DNA from: an uncultured Polycyclovorans sp.
GTDB taxonomy: Bacteria > Pseudomonadota > Gammaproteobacteria > Nevskiales > Nevskiaceae
Reading direction: 5' to 3'
Assembly (NCBI GenBank): GCA_936928855.1
Contig: CAKZHZ010000095.1
Location: 1-6,110 of the forward strand
DNA length: 6,110 bases
A program made the position numbers and the translations under genes. Under the pieces are notes generated by a model. It searched no databases. It was not told the DNA's origin and saw nothing but the letters and a program-made list of their open reading frames with translations. This document shows positions 1 through 5,566 of this stretch, one piece after another; the first letter of the stretch is position 1; each line of letters begins with the position of its first letter.

Positions 1-18
1 GCGTCACCCCCCTGACTG

Positions 19-40
19 TTCCATGAAGTTTCCATGAAAC
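19..40. repeat. Paired TTCCATGAA repeat with embedded inverted repeat
   Basis: The nonamer TTCCATGAA occurs at 19-27 and again at 30-38, a period of 11 bp (about one helical turn). The second copy lies in a perfect inverted repeat GTTTC-N3-GAAAC (28-40). A further GTTTCC follows at 45-50, and CCTGAC (11-16) pairs with GTCAGG (52-57) around the whole element. The position just upstream of a plausible promoter suggests a regulator binding site, but no protein can be assigned. Confidence 0.5.
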
Positions 41-69
41 TTGTGTTTCCGGTCAGGGCTTTGTATGCT
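41..69 (+). promoter_or_regulatory. Candidate sigma-70-type promoter of the ROK gene
   Basis: TTGTGT (41-46) and TATGCT (64-69) are separated by 17 bp and would start transcription near 76, giving a leader of about 50 nt before the ATG at 130. Both hexamers are partial matches to the consensus. The region is clearly richer in A+T than the rest of the window, which supports a regulatory role. This is inference from spacing and composition only. Confidence 0.3.
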
Positions 70-77
70 CACCCTCA

Positions 78-114
78 TTAGTAAAGTTTCTTAACTTGGC
101 GCTTATTAACTTTC
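78..114. promoter_or_regulatory. Candidate operator for ROK-type repressor
   Basis: An AT-rich stretch between the presumed transcription start and the ROK gene holds TTAACTT twice (91-97 and 106-112, period 15) and a near-palindrome AGTAAAG-TTT-CTTAACT (80-96, one mismatch). TTAGTAAAGTTTC (78-90) resembles TTATTAACTTTC (103-114). ROK repressors of the NagC/Mlc/XylR type are known to bind AT-rich inverted repeats near their own or neighbouring promoters, so autoregulation is a reasonable guess. Nothing here proves it. Confidence 0.35.
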
Positions 115-129
115 ACCGGGGGGATCTTG

Positions 130-396
130 ATGGCACAACCGCAGGCCCTGCGACGGCAGAACCGTCGGCAGATCATGGAACTCCTGCTGGCGCACGGCAC
201 GCTGACCCGCCCGCAACTGGCCGAACGCAGCGGCCTATCCAAGGTGACGGTCAACGCCATCGTGCAGCAACTGCTGGAACACCGGATGGTCACGTTGCTG
301 GGCGGTTCCTCGCAGGGCAGCGGGCGGGTGCCGCAGTGCGTGAGCCTGCACCCACAGCTGGGCGGCGTCATGGGCCTGGACGTGCAGCGGGGGCGT
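130..396 (+). CDS. ROK-family transcriptional repressor, N-terminal part only (truncated)
   Basis: About 89 codons encode the DNA-binding head of a ROK (repressor, ORF, kinase) protein. Residues 11-58 form a winged helix-turn-helix: NRRQIMELLLAHGTLTRPQL, then AERSGLSKVTVNAIVQQLLE as the recognition helix. A G-rich wing follows (GGSSQGSGR), then GGVMGLDVQ, which matches the entry into the sugar-kinase-like ATPase domain. The ATG at 130 is preferred over the TTG at 127 because GGGGGG at 118-123 is a suitable ribosome binding site. A full ROK regulator has about 380-400 residues. Here homology stops near 396 although the frame stays open to 819, because from that point the sequence is the antisense of - strand coding DNA. 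The kinase/sugar-binding domain, with its phosphate motif and zinc-binding cysteines, is therefore missing. The gene is a fragment, and the ligand is unknown. Confidence 0.75.
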
Positions 397-1515
397 GTCC
401 TGTACCAGCGGCAGGCGCTGGGCGGCCAGCACGCTCTTGCGGAGGTCCTCCGGGTAGGCCCGGGCGATGGTCTGGGCCTCCATGGTGAGCACCCGCAGGT
501 AGTTGGCCAACCGTCGGCCGGCGGCCACCGGGTCCAGGCGGGCGGCGAGCTCGGGGTCGGTGACGGTGAGGGGACGGGGGTTGTAGCGGTTGAACTGGCG
601 CAGCACTTCGTCGAGGCGCTGGTTCTCGAAGATGACGCGGCGGGTGGTCCAGGCGGTGGCCTGGTCGACGCGGGCGGCTTGCGGGGCCACGGCCAGTTGC
701 GGGGCGACGGGGGTGGCGGCGGCGATGTCGAGCTGCTGGCCGGCTGTGAGGCGGGCCTTGGGGGCAGATCCGGAGTGCGGCGCCATCTCCTCGCCGTGGT
801 CTGCTCCCGCCGGGGGTGAGGCAACACGATGCGGGGTGACGTCGACAATGCCTTCGATGACGGTGACGGTGGTGGCCTCCGGTTGGCGATAGAGGTTGAA
901 GCGGGTGCCGACCACGCGTACGTCCACGGCGCCGGCCTGCACGGTGAAGGGGCGGGCCTTGTCCTTGGCGACGTCGAACATCACTTCGCCGGCCAGCAGT
1001 TCGGCGTGGCGGCCGTGCTGATCCAGCCGTACCCGCAGGTGGGATTCGGTGTTGAGGGTGACGACGGTGCCGTCGGCCAGGGGGATGGAGCGCTGCTCGC
1101 CAAAGCCGGTGCGGTAGCTGCGCTCGGCGCGGTCCATCCACAGCAGGCCTCCAACCAGGCTGCCGGTGACCAGCACCAGTACGCTGGCGGCGATGGCCCA
1201 GGACCGGCGGCGGCGGGGCGGGGGGGGCAGCGCGACGCTGGGCAGGGGCTTGCCATCCAGGGGGATGCGGGCGGCTTCCACTTCGGCCAGCAGGTCGTCG
1301 AGGTCGGTCTGCAGGGCGGGGCTGCTGCCCAGCTGTTCGTGCAGCAGGCTCAGTTCCAGGAAGGCTTCGATGTGGGTGGGCGCGCGCTTCAGCCAGGCCA
1401 CGAAAGCACGGCGCTGGGGTTCGCTGAGGGGGCCGTCCTCGAAGGCATCCAGCCATTCGGCGGCCTGTTCGGTCACGCTCAGGGGGGCGTCGCGGGGGGT
1501 GAAGTCCAAGCTCAT
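235..1515 (-). CDS. FecR-family anti-sigma/sigma-regulator protein with foreign C-terminus
   Basis: FecR proteins span the inner membrane, sense the state of an outer-membrane TonB receptor and control a cognate FecI-type sigma factor. The parts seen, in order, are: a cytoplasmic N-terminal domain at residues 14-58 (AAEWLDAFEDGPLSEPQRR, then FVAWLKRAPTHIEAFLEL, DUF4880-like); an Arg-rich stop (RRRR, 101-104); one membrane helix at 106-127; and the periplasmic FecR domain at about 132-230 (GEQRSIPLADGTVVTLN, LLAGEVMFDVAKD, RPFTVQAG, VRVVGTRFNLY). The C-terminal motif RRVIFENQRLDEVLRQFNRY follows at 292-311. The ATG overlaps the upstream sigma stop codon (ATGA, 1515-1512), indicating translational coupling. 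FecR similarity ends at about residue 326 (near 538). Residues 327-372 come from other genes, and the rest down to the TAG at 235 is antisense of the ROK fragment. The native C-terminus and the TonB receptor gene expected next are lost. Confidence 0.85.
   Translation of the reverse strand: MSLDFTPRDAPLSVTEQAAEWLDAFEDGPLSEPQRRAFVAWLKRAPTHIEAFLELSLLHEQLGSSPALQTDLDDLLAEVEAARIPLDGKPLPSVALPPPPRRRRSWAIAASVLVLVTGSLVGGLLWMDRAERSYRTGFGEQRSIPLADGTVVTLNTESHLRVRLDQHGRHAELLAGEVMFDVAKDKARPFTVQAGAVDVRVVGTRFNLYRQPEATTVTVIEGIVDVTPHRVASPPAGADHGEEMAPHSGSAPKARLTAGQQLDIAAATPVAPQLAVAPQAARVDQATAWTTRRVIFENQRLDEVLRQFNRYNPRPLTVTDPELAARLDPVAAGRRLANYLRVLTMEAQTIARAYPEDLRKSVLAAQRLPLVQDTPPLHVQAHDAAQLWVQAHALRHPPAALRGTAQQRDHPVFQQLLHDGVDRHLG
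397..456 (-). other. Unidentified coding fragment
   Basis: This stretch reads in the FecR frame as YPEDLRKSVLAAQRLPLVQD (FecR-frame residues 354-373). It is neither FecR-like nor the antisense of recognisable ROK sequence. Its balanced amino-acid composition suggests it codes on the - strand. It may continue the preceding fragment or be a separate piece. I do not recognise the protein. Confidence 0.25.
457..545 (-). pseudogene. Fragment of another gene fused to fecR (possibly glutamate-synthase-like)
   Basis: After VTDPELAAR the FecR frame continues with LDPVAAGRRLANYLRVLTME, then AQTIARA, which does not fit the C-terminal domain of FecR. From memory, LANYLRVLTMEAQTIARA resembles a segment of FMN-binding glutamate-synthase (GltB-like) family proteins, in which a phrase like DPELA also precedes it. 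If so, the join lies in a short shared motif. The identification is tentative; that FecR homology ends here is firmer. Confidence 0.35.
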
Positions 1516-2033
1516 GGGCGCGGGCCTCCCGCGGCGTCGCCCAGCAGGTCGCGCAGGCGCGCGTAGGCCTTGATGAGGTAGCGCTTCACCATGCGTGGGC
1601 TCAGGCCCAGTTGGGCGGCGACTTCGTTGTGGGTCATGCCCTGGGTGACCCGCAGTTTGAGCACGGCGCGGTACAGCGCGGGCAGGCGTGCCACGGCGGC
1701 ATTGACGCGAGCGGCCTGTTCATCGGCTTCGAGGTCGGCCGCCGGCTCGTGGTGGTCGGGAATCTGCTCCAGGTCCTGGCCGTCCTGCAGGGGAAAGCGC
1801 TGGTTACGCATGCGCCATTCCTGGATGACGTTGATGGCCACGCGGTAAAGATAGGCGCGCGGGTGCTGGATGAGGTCCGGTTCGTCGATGCGCAGCAGCC
1901 GCAGGAACACTTCCTGGGCCAGGTCCTGGGCTTCGGCGGGGTCGTCCAGGCCGCGGCGCAGGAAGCGCAGCAACTGGTCGTGGTATTCGTGAAACCACGC
2001 GGTGACATGCGGCGGTGTCGGACGGGCGGGCAT
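1512..2033 (-). CDS. ECF sigma factor, FecI-like
   Basis: This 173-residue RNA polymerase sigma factor belongs to the extracytoplasmic-function group. Region 2 is at about residues 12-80: HDQLLRFLRRGLDDPAEAQD, LAQEVFLRLLR, then the promoter-melting/-10 segment HPRAYLYRVAINVIQEWRMR. Region 4 is at about 112-165: LPALYRAVLKLRVTQGMTHN, then EVAAQLGLSPRMVKRYLIKA as the -35 recognition helix. MVKRYLIKA is typical of the FecI subgroup. The length is normal. The stop overlaps the FecR-type start (ATGA), so this is the cognate sigma of that regulator. FecI/FecR pairs usually control a TonB-dependent uptake gene in response to an external ligand such as a siderophore; the ligand cannot be inferred because the receptor gene is not present. 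A second ECF sigma gene lies 86 bp upstream on the same strand. Confidence 0.93.
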   Translation of the reverse strand: MPARPTPPHVTAWFHEYHDQLLRFLRRGLDDPAEAQDLAQEVFLRLLRIDEPDLIQHPRAYLYRVAINVIQEWRMRNQRFPLQDGQDLEQIPDHHEPAADLEADEQAARVNAAVARLPALYRAVLKLRVTQGMTHNEVAAQLGLSPRMVKRYLIKAYARLRDLLGDAAGGPRP

Positions 2034-2119
2034 GATCGGAAGGCGGCAACCTCATGGCGCCGGGCGTGGGGGCAGTATGGCGCTGCCCGCAGGCCCGGTC
2101 CACGCTGCGGGCCACAGGC

Positions 2120-2695
2120 TCACAGGCCCTCCAGACGATCCCGCAACAGGTGCTGGGCCGTTTGCAGGTGGCGTTCCACCATACGGGTGGACAGCCCGGC
2201 GCGGGCCGCCACTTCACGGGTACGCAGGCCCTGCAGGCGCGACCACACCACCATTTGCCGGCCGCGTGGCGGCAGTGAGGCCACCGCCGCCAACAGGTGC
2301 TGGCAGCGCTGCTGGCGGGCCAGCCATTCGTCGGGCTGCGGCCGGTCGCAGGGGAGCAGGGTGTCGTCCAGGTCCTCGGTGCGGCGCAGGGCCTGACGGC
2401 GGTGTTCGCTGGCGGCGAGGTTGAGCGCCACGCGGAACAGCAGAAACCGCAGGGCCTCTTCTCCGCAATGGCGATAGCGCATCAGACGAAGGAACGCCTC
2501 CTGGGCCAGCTCGGCGGCATCATCCGGGTTGCCCAGGCGCCGCTCCAGCAGGCTGAGCACGGCGGGGTAGTGCTGGCGGTAGGCTTGCGCCATCAACGCC
2601 CGCTGGGCAGGGCTCAGCGCGCGGTCGTCGTCCTCTTCGGGTGGTGTGACCGAGGGCGGGTCGTCAGCCCGCGCGAGCGCGGCGCGCATATCCAT
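2120..2695 (-). CDS. Second ECF-type RNA polymerase sigma factor
   Basis: This 191-residue ECF sigma factor has an acidic N-terminal extension of about 30 residues (TPPEEDDDRALSPAQ). Region 2 is at about 36-105: YRQHYPAVLSLLERRLGNPD, DAAELAQEAFLRLMRYR, LRFLLFRVALNLAASEHRR. Region 4 is at about 135-190: LPPRGRQMVVWSRLQGLRTR, then EVAARAGLSTRMVERHLQTA. The helix STRMVERHL parallels SPRMVKRYL of the downstream sigma factor, so the two look like diverged members of the FecI subgroup rather than a recent duplication. It lies 86 bp upstream of the FecI-like gene in the same orientation, with no anti-sigma gene of its own between them. It could be co-transcribed and share the FecR-type regulator, or act in a cascade. 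The ATG at 2695 is chosen; an in-frame ATG also occurs at 2689. A repeat-rich leader precedes it. Confidence 0.9.
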   Translation of the reverse strand: MDMRAALARADDPPSVTPPEEDDDRALSPAQRALMAQAYRQHYPAVLSLLERRLGNPDDAAELAQEAFLRLMRYRHCGEEALRFLLFRVALNLAASEHRRQALRRTEDLDDTLLPCDRPQPDEWLARQQRCQHLLAAVASLPPRGRQMVVWSRLQGLRTREVAARAGLSTRMVERHLQTAQHLLRDRLEGL

Positions 2696-2731
2696 CGGGG
2701 GTCTCTCATCGGGGTCTCTTAGGGATGAGAG
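2694..2731. repeat. Short direct and inverted repeats upstream of the second sigma gene
   Basis: ATCGGGGGTCTCTC and ATCGGGGTCTCTT stand in tandem (2694-2720). CTCTCATC (2703-2710) pairs perfectly with GATGAGAG (2724-2731) around a 13-nt loop. The element covers the start codon and immediate leader of the - strand sigma gene, so it could bind a regulator or form a hairpin in the 5' untranslated region. No function is assigned. Confidence 0.4.
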
Positions 2732-2759
2732 GGGTTTGCGCGGGAAGTGGACCCCTGGT

Positions 2760-2808
2760 CGCCTGCGGCGCTGTGATTTGTAACAGCAACCGCACAGCGC
2801 CGCAGGCG
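2760..2808 (-). terminator. Perfect 16-bp inverted repeat after apaG, probable terminator hairpin
   Basis: The 16-nt GC-rich arm 2760-2775 (CGCCTGCGGCGCTGTG) is exactly complementary to 2793-2808, with a 17-nt AT-richer loop. It begins 5 bp beyond the apaG stop codon, the usual place for a transcription terminator of the sufT-apaG operon. There is no clear run of T on either side, so it is not a textbook intrinsic terminator. It may act as a 3'-end stabiliser or need Rho. It could also shield the sigma operon from read-through. Confidence 0.6.
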
Positions 2809-2813
2809 CCCCG

Positions 2814-3200
2814 CTAGTTCAGCACCCCCGGCACCGCCAGCCGGAAGGGGGCGATGCGGGCGTCGAAGGTGGTCTGGCTATCCAGCACCTGCATCTGGTA
2901 GCTGCCATGCATGGTGCCCACCGGGGTGGTCAGCGGACAGCCGCTGTTGTACTGGTAGCGGCCGCCCGGCGCGATCACGGGTTGCTGGCCCACCACGCCG
3001 GCGCCGCGCACTTCCTGGGTTTGGCCGTCGCCGTCCGTGATGACCCAGTGGCGGTGCAGCAGCTGTACGGTTTCGCTGCCGGTGTTGGTGATCTCGATGT
3101 CGTAGCCGAACATCCACTGTCCGGCTTCCGGGCGGGAGGCCTCGGGGAGATACCGCGGCCGCACCTGAATTCGAATCCCACGGGTGGTGCAGTCGCTCAT
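2814..3200 (-). CDS. apaG: ApaG domain protein (Co2+/Mg2+ efflux protein ApaG)
   Basis: This 128-residue protein is close in size to E. coli ApaG (125). The fold is a fibronectin-type beta-sandwich. Family motifs are plain: FGYDIEITNTGSETVQLL (31-48), RHWVITDGDGQTQEVRGAGV (50-69), VGQQPVIAPGG (70-80), and YNSGCPLTTPVGTMHGSYQM (84-103), which is the ApaG signature. In enterobacteria apaG sits between ksgA and apaH and has been linked to cation efflux, but its biochemical role is not settled. Here neither partner is present. It is instead the second gene of a pair, 18 bp after the sufT stop, and so is probably co-transcribed with sufT. No strong Shine-Dalgarno sequence is visible before the ATG at 3200. 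The gene appears complete. Confidence 0.95.
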   Translation of the reverse strand: MSDCTTRGIRIQVRPRYLPEASRPEAGQWMFGYDIEITNTGSETVQLLHRHWVITDGDGQTQEVRGAGVVGQQPVIAPGGRYQYNSGCPLTTPVGTMHGSYQMQVLDSQTTFDARIAPFRLAVPGVLN

Positions 3201-3218
3201 GAACGGGCTCGCGTGTGT

Positions 3219-3770
3219 TTAGAACATGCCCGTCTGCAGACGGGCCTCCTCGGACATCATGTCCTGGGTCCAGGGCGGATCGAACACCAGCTCGACATCG
3301 GTTTCGTTCACGGTGGGGATCAGCGACACCTTGGTCTTGACGTCGTTGACGAGAATGTCGCCCATGCCGCAACCGGGGGCGGTCAGGGTCATCTTGACCA
3401 CGGCACGGCGACCGCCGTCTTCGAGCGGCTCGATGCGACACTCGTAGATCAGGCCAAGATCGACGATGTTGACGGGTATTTCGGGGTCGTAGCAGGTTTT
3501 CATCTGCGCCCAGGCAGCCGTCTCGATTTCCTTGTCGGTGGCGTTCTCGGGTACGTCCGGCCCTTTCGGAACACTCAGGCCCAGACTGTCGGCGTCCTTG
3601 CCGTCGATACGGAACAGATGACCTTCGACCTGAATGGTGAAACTGCCGCCCAGTGCCTGGGTGACGCGCGCCTCCGCGCCCTCGGGGAGTTCCACCCGCG
3701 TGCCCTGCGGGATGAGAATGCCGATGACGTCGCGGGTCAGCTTCAGGGGTCCGGTGGTGTCCGTATTCAT
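3219..3770 (-). CDS. sufT: SufT, Fe-S cluster maturation protein (MIP18/DUF59 family)
   Basis: This 183-residue protein matches bacterial SufT in length and domain order. An N-terminal all-beta extension at about 10-65 (LTRDVIGILIPQGTRVELPE, GSFTIQVEGHLFRIDG) precedes the MIP18-type DUF59 domain at about 84-183. Key motifs are DPEIPVNIVDLGLIY (95-109) and LTAPGCGMGDIL (129-140), where Cys134 is the conserved cysteine of the family; the end is DVELVFDPPWTQDMM. SufT helps deliver or mature Fe-S clusters, as shown in Staphylococcus, and is normally found in or near the suf operon; here no other suf gene is nearby. The ATG at 3770 gives MNTD; an in-frame TTG at 3776 would add two residues. Neither has an obvious ribosome binding site. 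It is the first gene of the apaG pair and diverges from the SIMPL gene across about 100 bp that must hold both promoters, although none stands out. Confidence 0.93.
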   Translation of the reverse strand: MNTDTTGPLKLTRDVIGILIPQGTRVELPEGAEARVTQALGGSFTIQVEGHLFRIDGKDADSLGLSVPKGPDVPENATDKEIETAAWAQMKTCYDPEIPVNIVDLGLIYECRIEPLEDGGRRAVVKMTLTAPGCGMGDILVNDVKTKVSLIPTVNETDVELVFDPPWTQDMMSEEARLQTGMF

Positions 3771-3874
3771 GGCCAATTCACGTAAGGGCGCATAGGGTAA
3801 AGGAACCGTTACAAACCTGCTGCACCCTCACCGGGTTGGCACCCCATTTCTGCACGCGCAATTGGAGATCTTGC

Positions 3875-4609
3875 ATGAAACGCACCCTGGCTTCGCTGTT
3901 GGCGATCCCCCTGATCGCTTTGTCCGCAGCGGCTGCCGCGGCCGACGCACCGCCGCCGCGCGTAATCACCGTGACCGGCGAGGGTGAAGTGCGGGCCACA
4001 CCGGATCAGGCACAGTTGTCGCTGGCCATCGATGCCATGAACGCGGAACTGAAGACGGCGGAAACCGCGGTAAACGACGGGGTGCGTCAGTACCTGGCCG
4101 CGCTGGAGGGCCTGAAGATTCCCAGCGCCGACATCGCCACCACGGGCGTGCAGGTGCAGCCGGAAATGGTGTGGAACGAGAGCACGCGGCGCAGTGAGCT
4201 GGTCGGCTATCGGGTGCGGCGCGACATCAGCATCCGTGTGACGGACCTGGCCGTGCTCGGCGATGTGCTGGTTGCCGCCACCACCGCTGGCATCAATCAC
4301 ATTTCGCCACCGGTGATGGGGTCTTCCAAGGCGGACCGCCTCCACCAGCAGGCACTTGCCAAGGCCACCCAAGCGGCCCGTGAACAGGCCGAGACGGTCA
4401 GTGGCGCACTGGGCGACACTCTCGGCCCCGCGTTGCGGGTCGACGCGCAGCCTCAGCGGCAACCGGGCCCACAGCCCATGTATCGCATGGAGGCCATGGC
4501 CGCCATGGACAGCGCCGGCGGTGGCAATGCGACCATGGGCCTCAATGCCGGCGAGATCCCCTTTATCGCCCGGGTTCAGGTGGAGTTCGAGCTGCTGCCC
4601 AGAAAGTAA
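3875..4609 (+). CDS. Exported SIMPL-domain (DUF541, YggE-like) protein
   Basis: This 244-residue periplasmic protein is almost the size of E. coli YggE (246). The first 22-23 residues are a Sec signal peptide (MKRTLASLLAIPLIALSAAA, cleavage likely near the Ala cluster before DAPPP). The SIMPL domain follows: RVITVTGEGEVRATPDQAQL at about 29-48, the helix AELKTAETAVNDGVRQYLAA, DIATTGVQVQPE, LVGYRVRRDISIRVTDL, INHISPPVMG, then ALAKATQAAREQAETVSGAL. It closes with the beta strand FIARVQVEFELLP. The start at 3875 is chosen over an upstream TTG (3836) because it begins a clear signal peptide and has GGAG 7 bp upstream. SIMPL proteins form oligomeric rings and are linked to oxidative stress resistance in E. 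coli; the exact activity is unknown. A linker (about 186-225) is rich in Gln, Met, Gly and Ala. It is probably monocistronic or read into purE, 68 bp downstream. Confidence 0.92.
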   Translation: MKRTLASLLAIPLIALSAAAAAADAPPPRVITVTGEGEVRATPDQAQLSLAIDAMNAELKTAETAVNDGVRQYLAALEGLKIPSADIATTGVQVQPEMVWNESTRRSELVGYRVRRDISIRVTDLAVLGDVLVAATTAGINHISPPVMGSSKADRLHQQALAKATQAAREQAETVSGALGDTLGPALRVDAQPQRQPGPQPMYRMEAMAAMDSAGGGNATMGLNAGEIPFIARVQVEFELLPRK

Positions 4610-4677
4610 GCGACCACGGTCGAGAATTTCACCGTGCGCTGCCATAATTCACGGTTTGCGATCTGGAGTAGGCACGC

Positions 4678-5241
4678 GTGGCGAACCCGCAGCAGGCCGT
4701 GGTTGGCGTCATCATGGGATCCCGTTCCGACTGGGACACGATGCAGCACGCCTGTGCGGTGCTGAAAGCGCTTGAGATTCCCTACGAAGCGGAGGTGGTG
4801 TCGGCGCATCGCACGCCGGACCGTCTGTTCGAATACGCCGCGCAGGCGGTGGATCGCGGCCTCAAGCTGATCATCGCGGGTGCGGGTGGCGCTGCCCACC
4901 TTCCGGGCATGTGTGCGGCCAAGACACGTCTGCCGGTGTTGGGCGTGCCGGTCCAGAGCCGGGTGCTCAATGGGGTGGACTCATTGCTCTCCATCGTGCA
5001 GATGCCGGCCGGCATCCCCGTGGCGACGATGGCCGTCGGCGGCGCCCGCAACGCGGGCCTGATGGCCGTGCGCATCCTCGCGGCCGGCGAGGGCGAGGAG
5101 GCGCGGCGGTTGCGGGAGGCCTTGGCGAACTTCGCCGCCTCGTCGAAGCCGGCACCCGGATCGTGCAGATGGGCTACGACGCCGAGGGCGACACCGACGC
5201 GAGCGACCGCAACGGCCACGGCTCGCACGTCACCAGCCTGA
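4678..5241 (+). CDS. purE: PurE, N5-carboxyaminoimidazole ribonucleotide mutase, with foreign 3' end
   Basis: PurE converts N5-CAIR to CAIR in de novo purine synthesis, working after PurK. Motifs match class I PurE: GVIMGSRSDWDTM (10-22, phosphate binding), VVSAHRTPD (40-48, His44 equivalent to catalytic His45 of E. coli), IIAGAGGAAHLPGM (65-78), LPVLGVPVQS (85-94) and GVDSLLSIVQMPAGIPVATM (99-118). The start is GTG at 4678, with GGAG at 4665-4668 in good position; no earlier in-frame start gives PurE sequence. PurE similarity ends near residue 153 (about 5136), a few residues short of the usual C-terminus. The frame then runs through unrelated DNA to 5241 as an Arg/Thr/Ala-rich tail (PRATPTRATATATA) read out of frame from a protease fragment. 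The active-site part is complete. The purK gene often found next is absent because of the break. Confidence 0.93.
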   Translation: MANPQQAVVGVIMGSRSDWDTMQHACAVLKALEIPYEAEVVSAHRTPDRLFEYAAQAVDRGLKLIIAGAGGAAHLPGMCAAKTRLPVLGVPVQSRVLNGVDSLLSIVQMPAGIPVATMAVGGARNAGLMAVRILAAGEGEEARRLREALANFAASSKPAPGSCRWATTPRATPTRATATATARTSPA

Positions 5242-5285
5242 TCGGCTCCGAAGACGCCACCTACGGCGGCATCGCGCAGGGCGCG
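5140..5285 (+). pseudogene. Fragment of a subtilisin-like (S8) serine peptidase
   Basis: In the frame +1 relative to purE, about 48 residues read RIVQMGYDAEGDTDASDRNG, then HGSHVTSLIGSEDATYGGIA. The core DRNGHGSHVTSLI is the catalytic-His block of subtilases (compare NGHGTHVAG), with His at 5217-5219. The upstream Asp block and the downstream Ser block are both missing, so this is an internal piece without a start. It has no promoter or ribosome binding site of its own and is fused to purE out of frame. The left join lies within about 5121-5150; the right join is near 5285, after which the reading gives low-complexity residues. Confidence 0.7.
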
Positions 5286-5286
5286 G

Positions 5287-5512
5287 GCCAGCTGGCCGGC
5301 GGCGTGGTTTCGGGTGCGGGGTCGTTGCCGCCACCTGCGGTGTCTCCGTCTCCGTCACCGGTGCCCGGGTTGGCGTCGGGGTCGGGGGGCGGGCCTTGCC
5401 CGGCGCTCTGGATGATCTGACTGGCGGTGGGCGGTATGCCCGCCTTGAAGCGCCACTGCAGCTCGCCCCAGTCCTTGGTTTCGAGGGGGATTTCGACCAT
5501 CAGCGGCAGCTC
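5287..5512 (-). pseudogene. Unidentified protein fragment with Pro/Gly/Asp-rich tail
   Basis: The - strand reads ELPLMVEIPLETKDWGELQW, RFKAGIPPTASQIIQSAG, then a low-complexity tail (PPPDPDANPGTGDGDGDTAG). The first part has a balanced composition with charged and hydrophobic residues, whereas the + strand frame over the same bases gives only Pro/Gly/Ser/Ala-rich sequence, so I prefer the - strand. The tail could be a linker or secreted-protein C-terminus. I do not recognise the family. Both ends abut unrelated fragments: S8 protease at 5285 and an ABC ATPase near 5500. Confidence 0.3.
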
Positions 5513-5566
5513 GTTGCCTTCGCCCGCCTGCTGGTGCGCAACCCCTCGCTGGTGATCCTCGACGAG
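5498..5566 (+). pseudogene. Fragment of an ABC-transporter ATPase (signature to Walker B)
   Basis: The residues QRQLVAFARLLVRNP followed by SLVILDE are the helix after the ABC signature (LSxGQRQ) and the Walker B strand of an exporter-type ABC ATPase. In a real ABC protein the next residues would be ATS with the D-loop; here they switch to a MutS motif. No Walker A, signature serine-glycine or membrane domain is present. The piece has about 22 residues and is open in frame with what follows. Confidence 0.6.

Noticed and set aside
829..1566. Long + strand open frames across the FecR region rich in Gly, Ala and Gln
   Set aside because: They are antisense to FecR, whose domains and sigma-gene overlap are convincing. 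High GC content keeps antisense frames open.
2907..3785. 292-codon + strand open frame opposite apaG and sufT
   Set aside because: Both - strand genes show full family signatures and normal lengths; the + strand frame is an antisense shadow.
3809..4645. Long - strand open frame opposite the SIMPL gene
   Set aside because: The + strand frame has a signal peptide, a ribosome binding site and clear SIMPL motifs; the - strand product is His/Arg/Gly-rich with no recognisable motif.
4620..4677. Promoter for purE around CATAAT (4643-4648)
   Set aside because: There is a passable -10 hexamer but no convincing -35 at 16-18 bp, so I did not list it as a feature.
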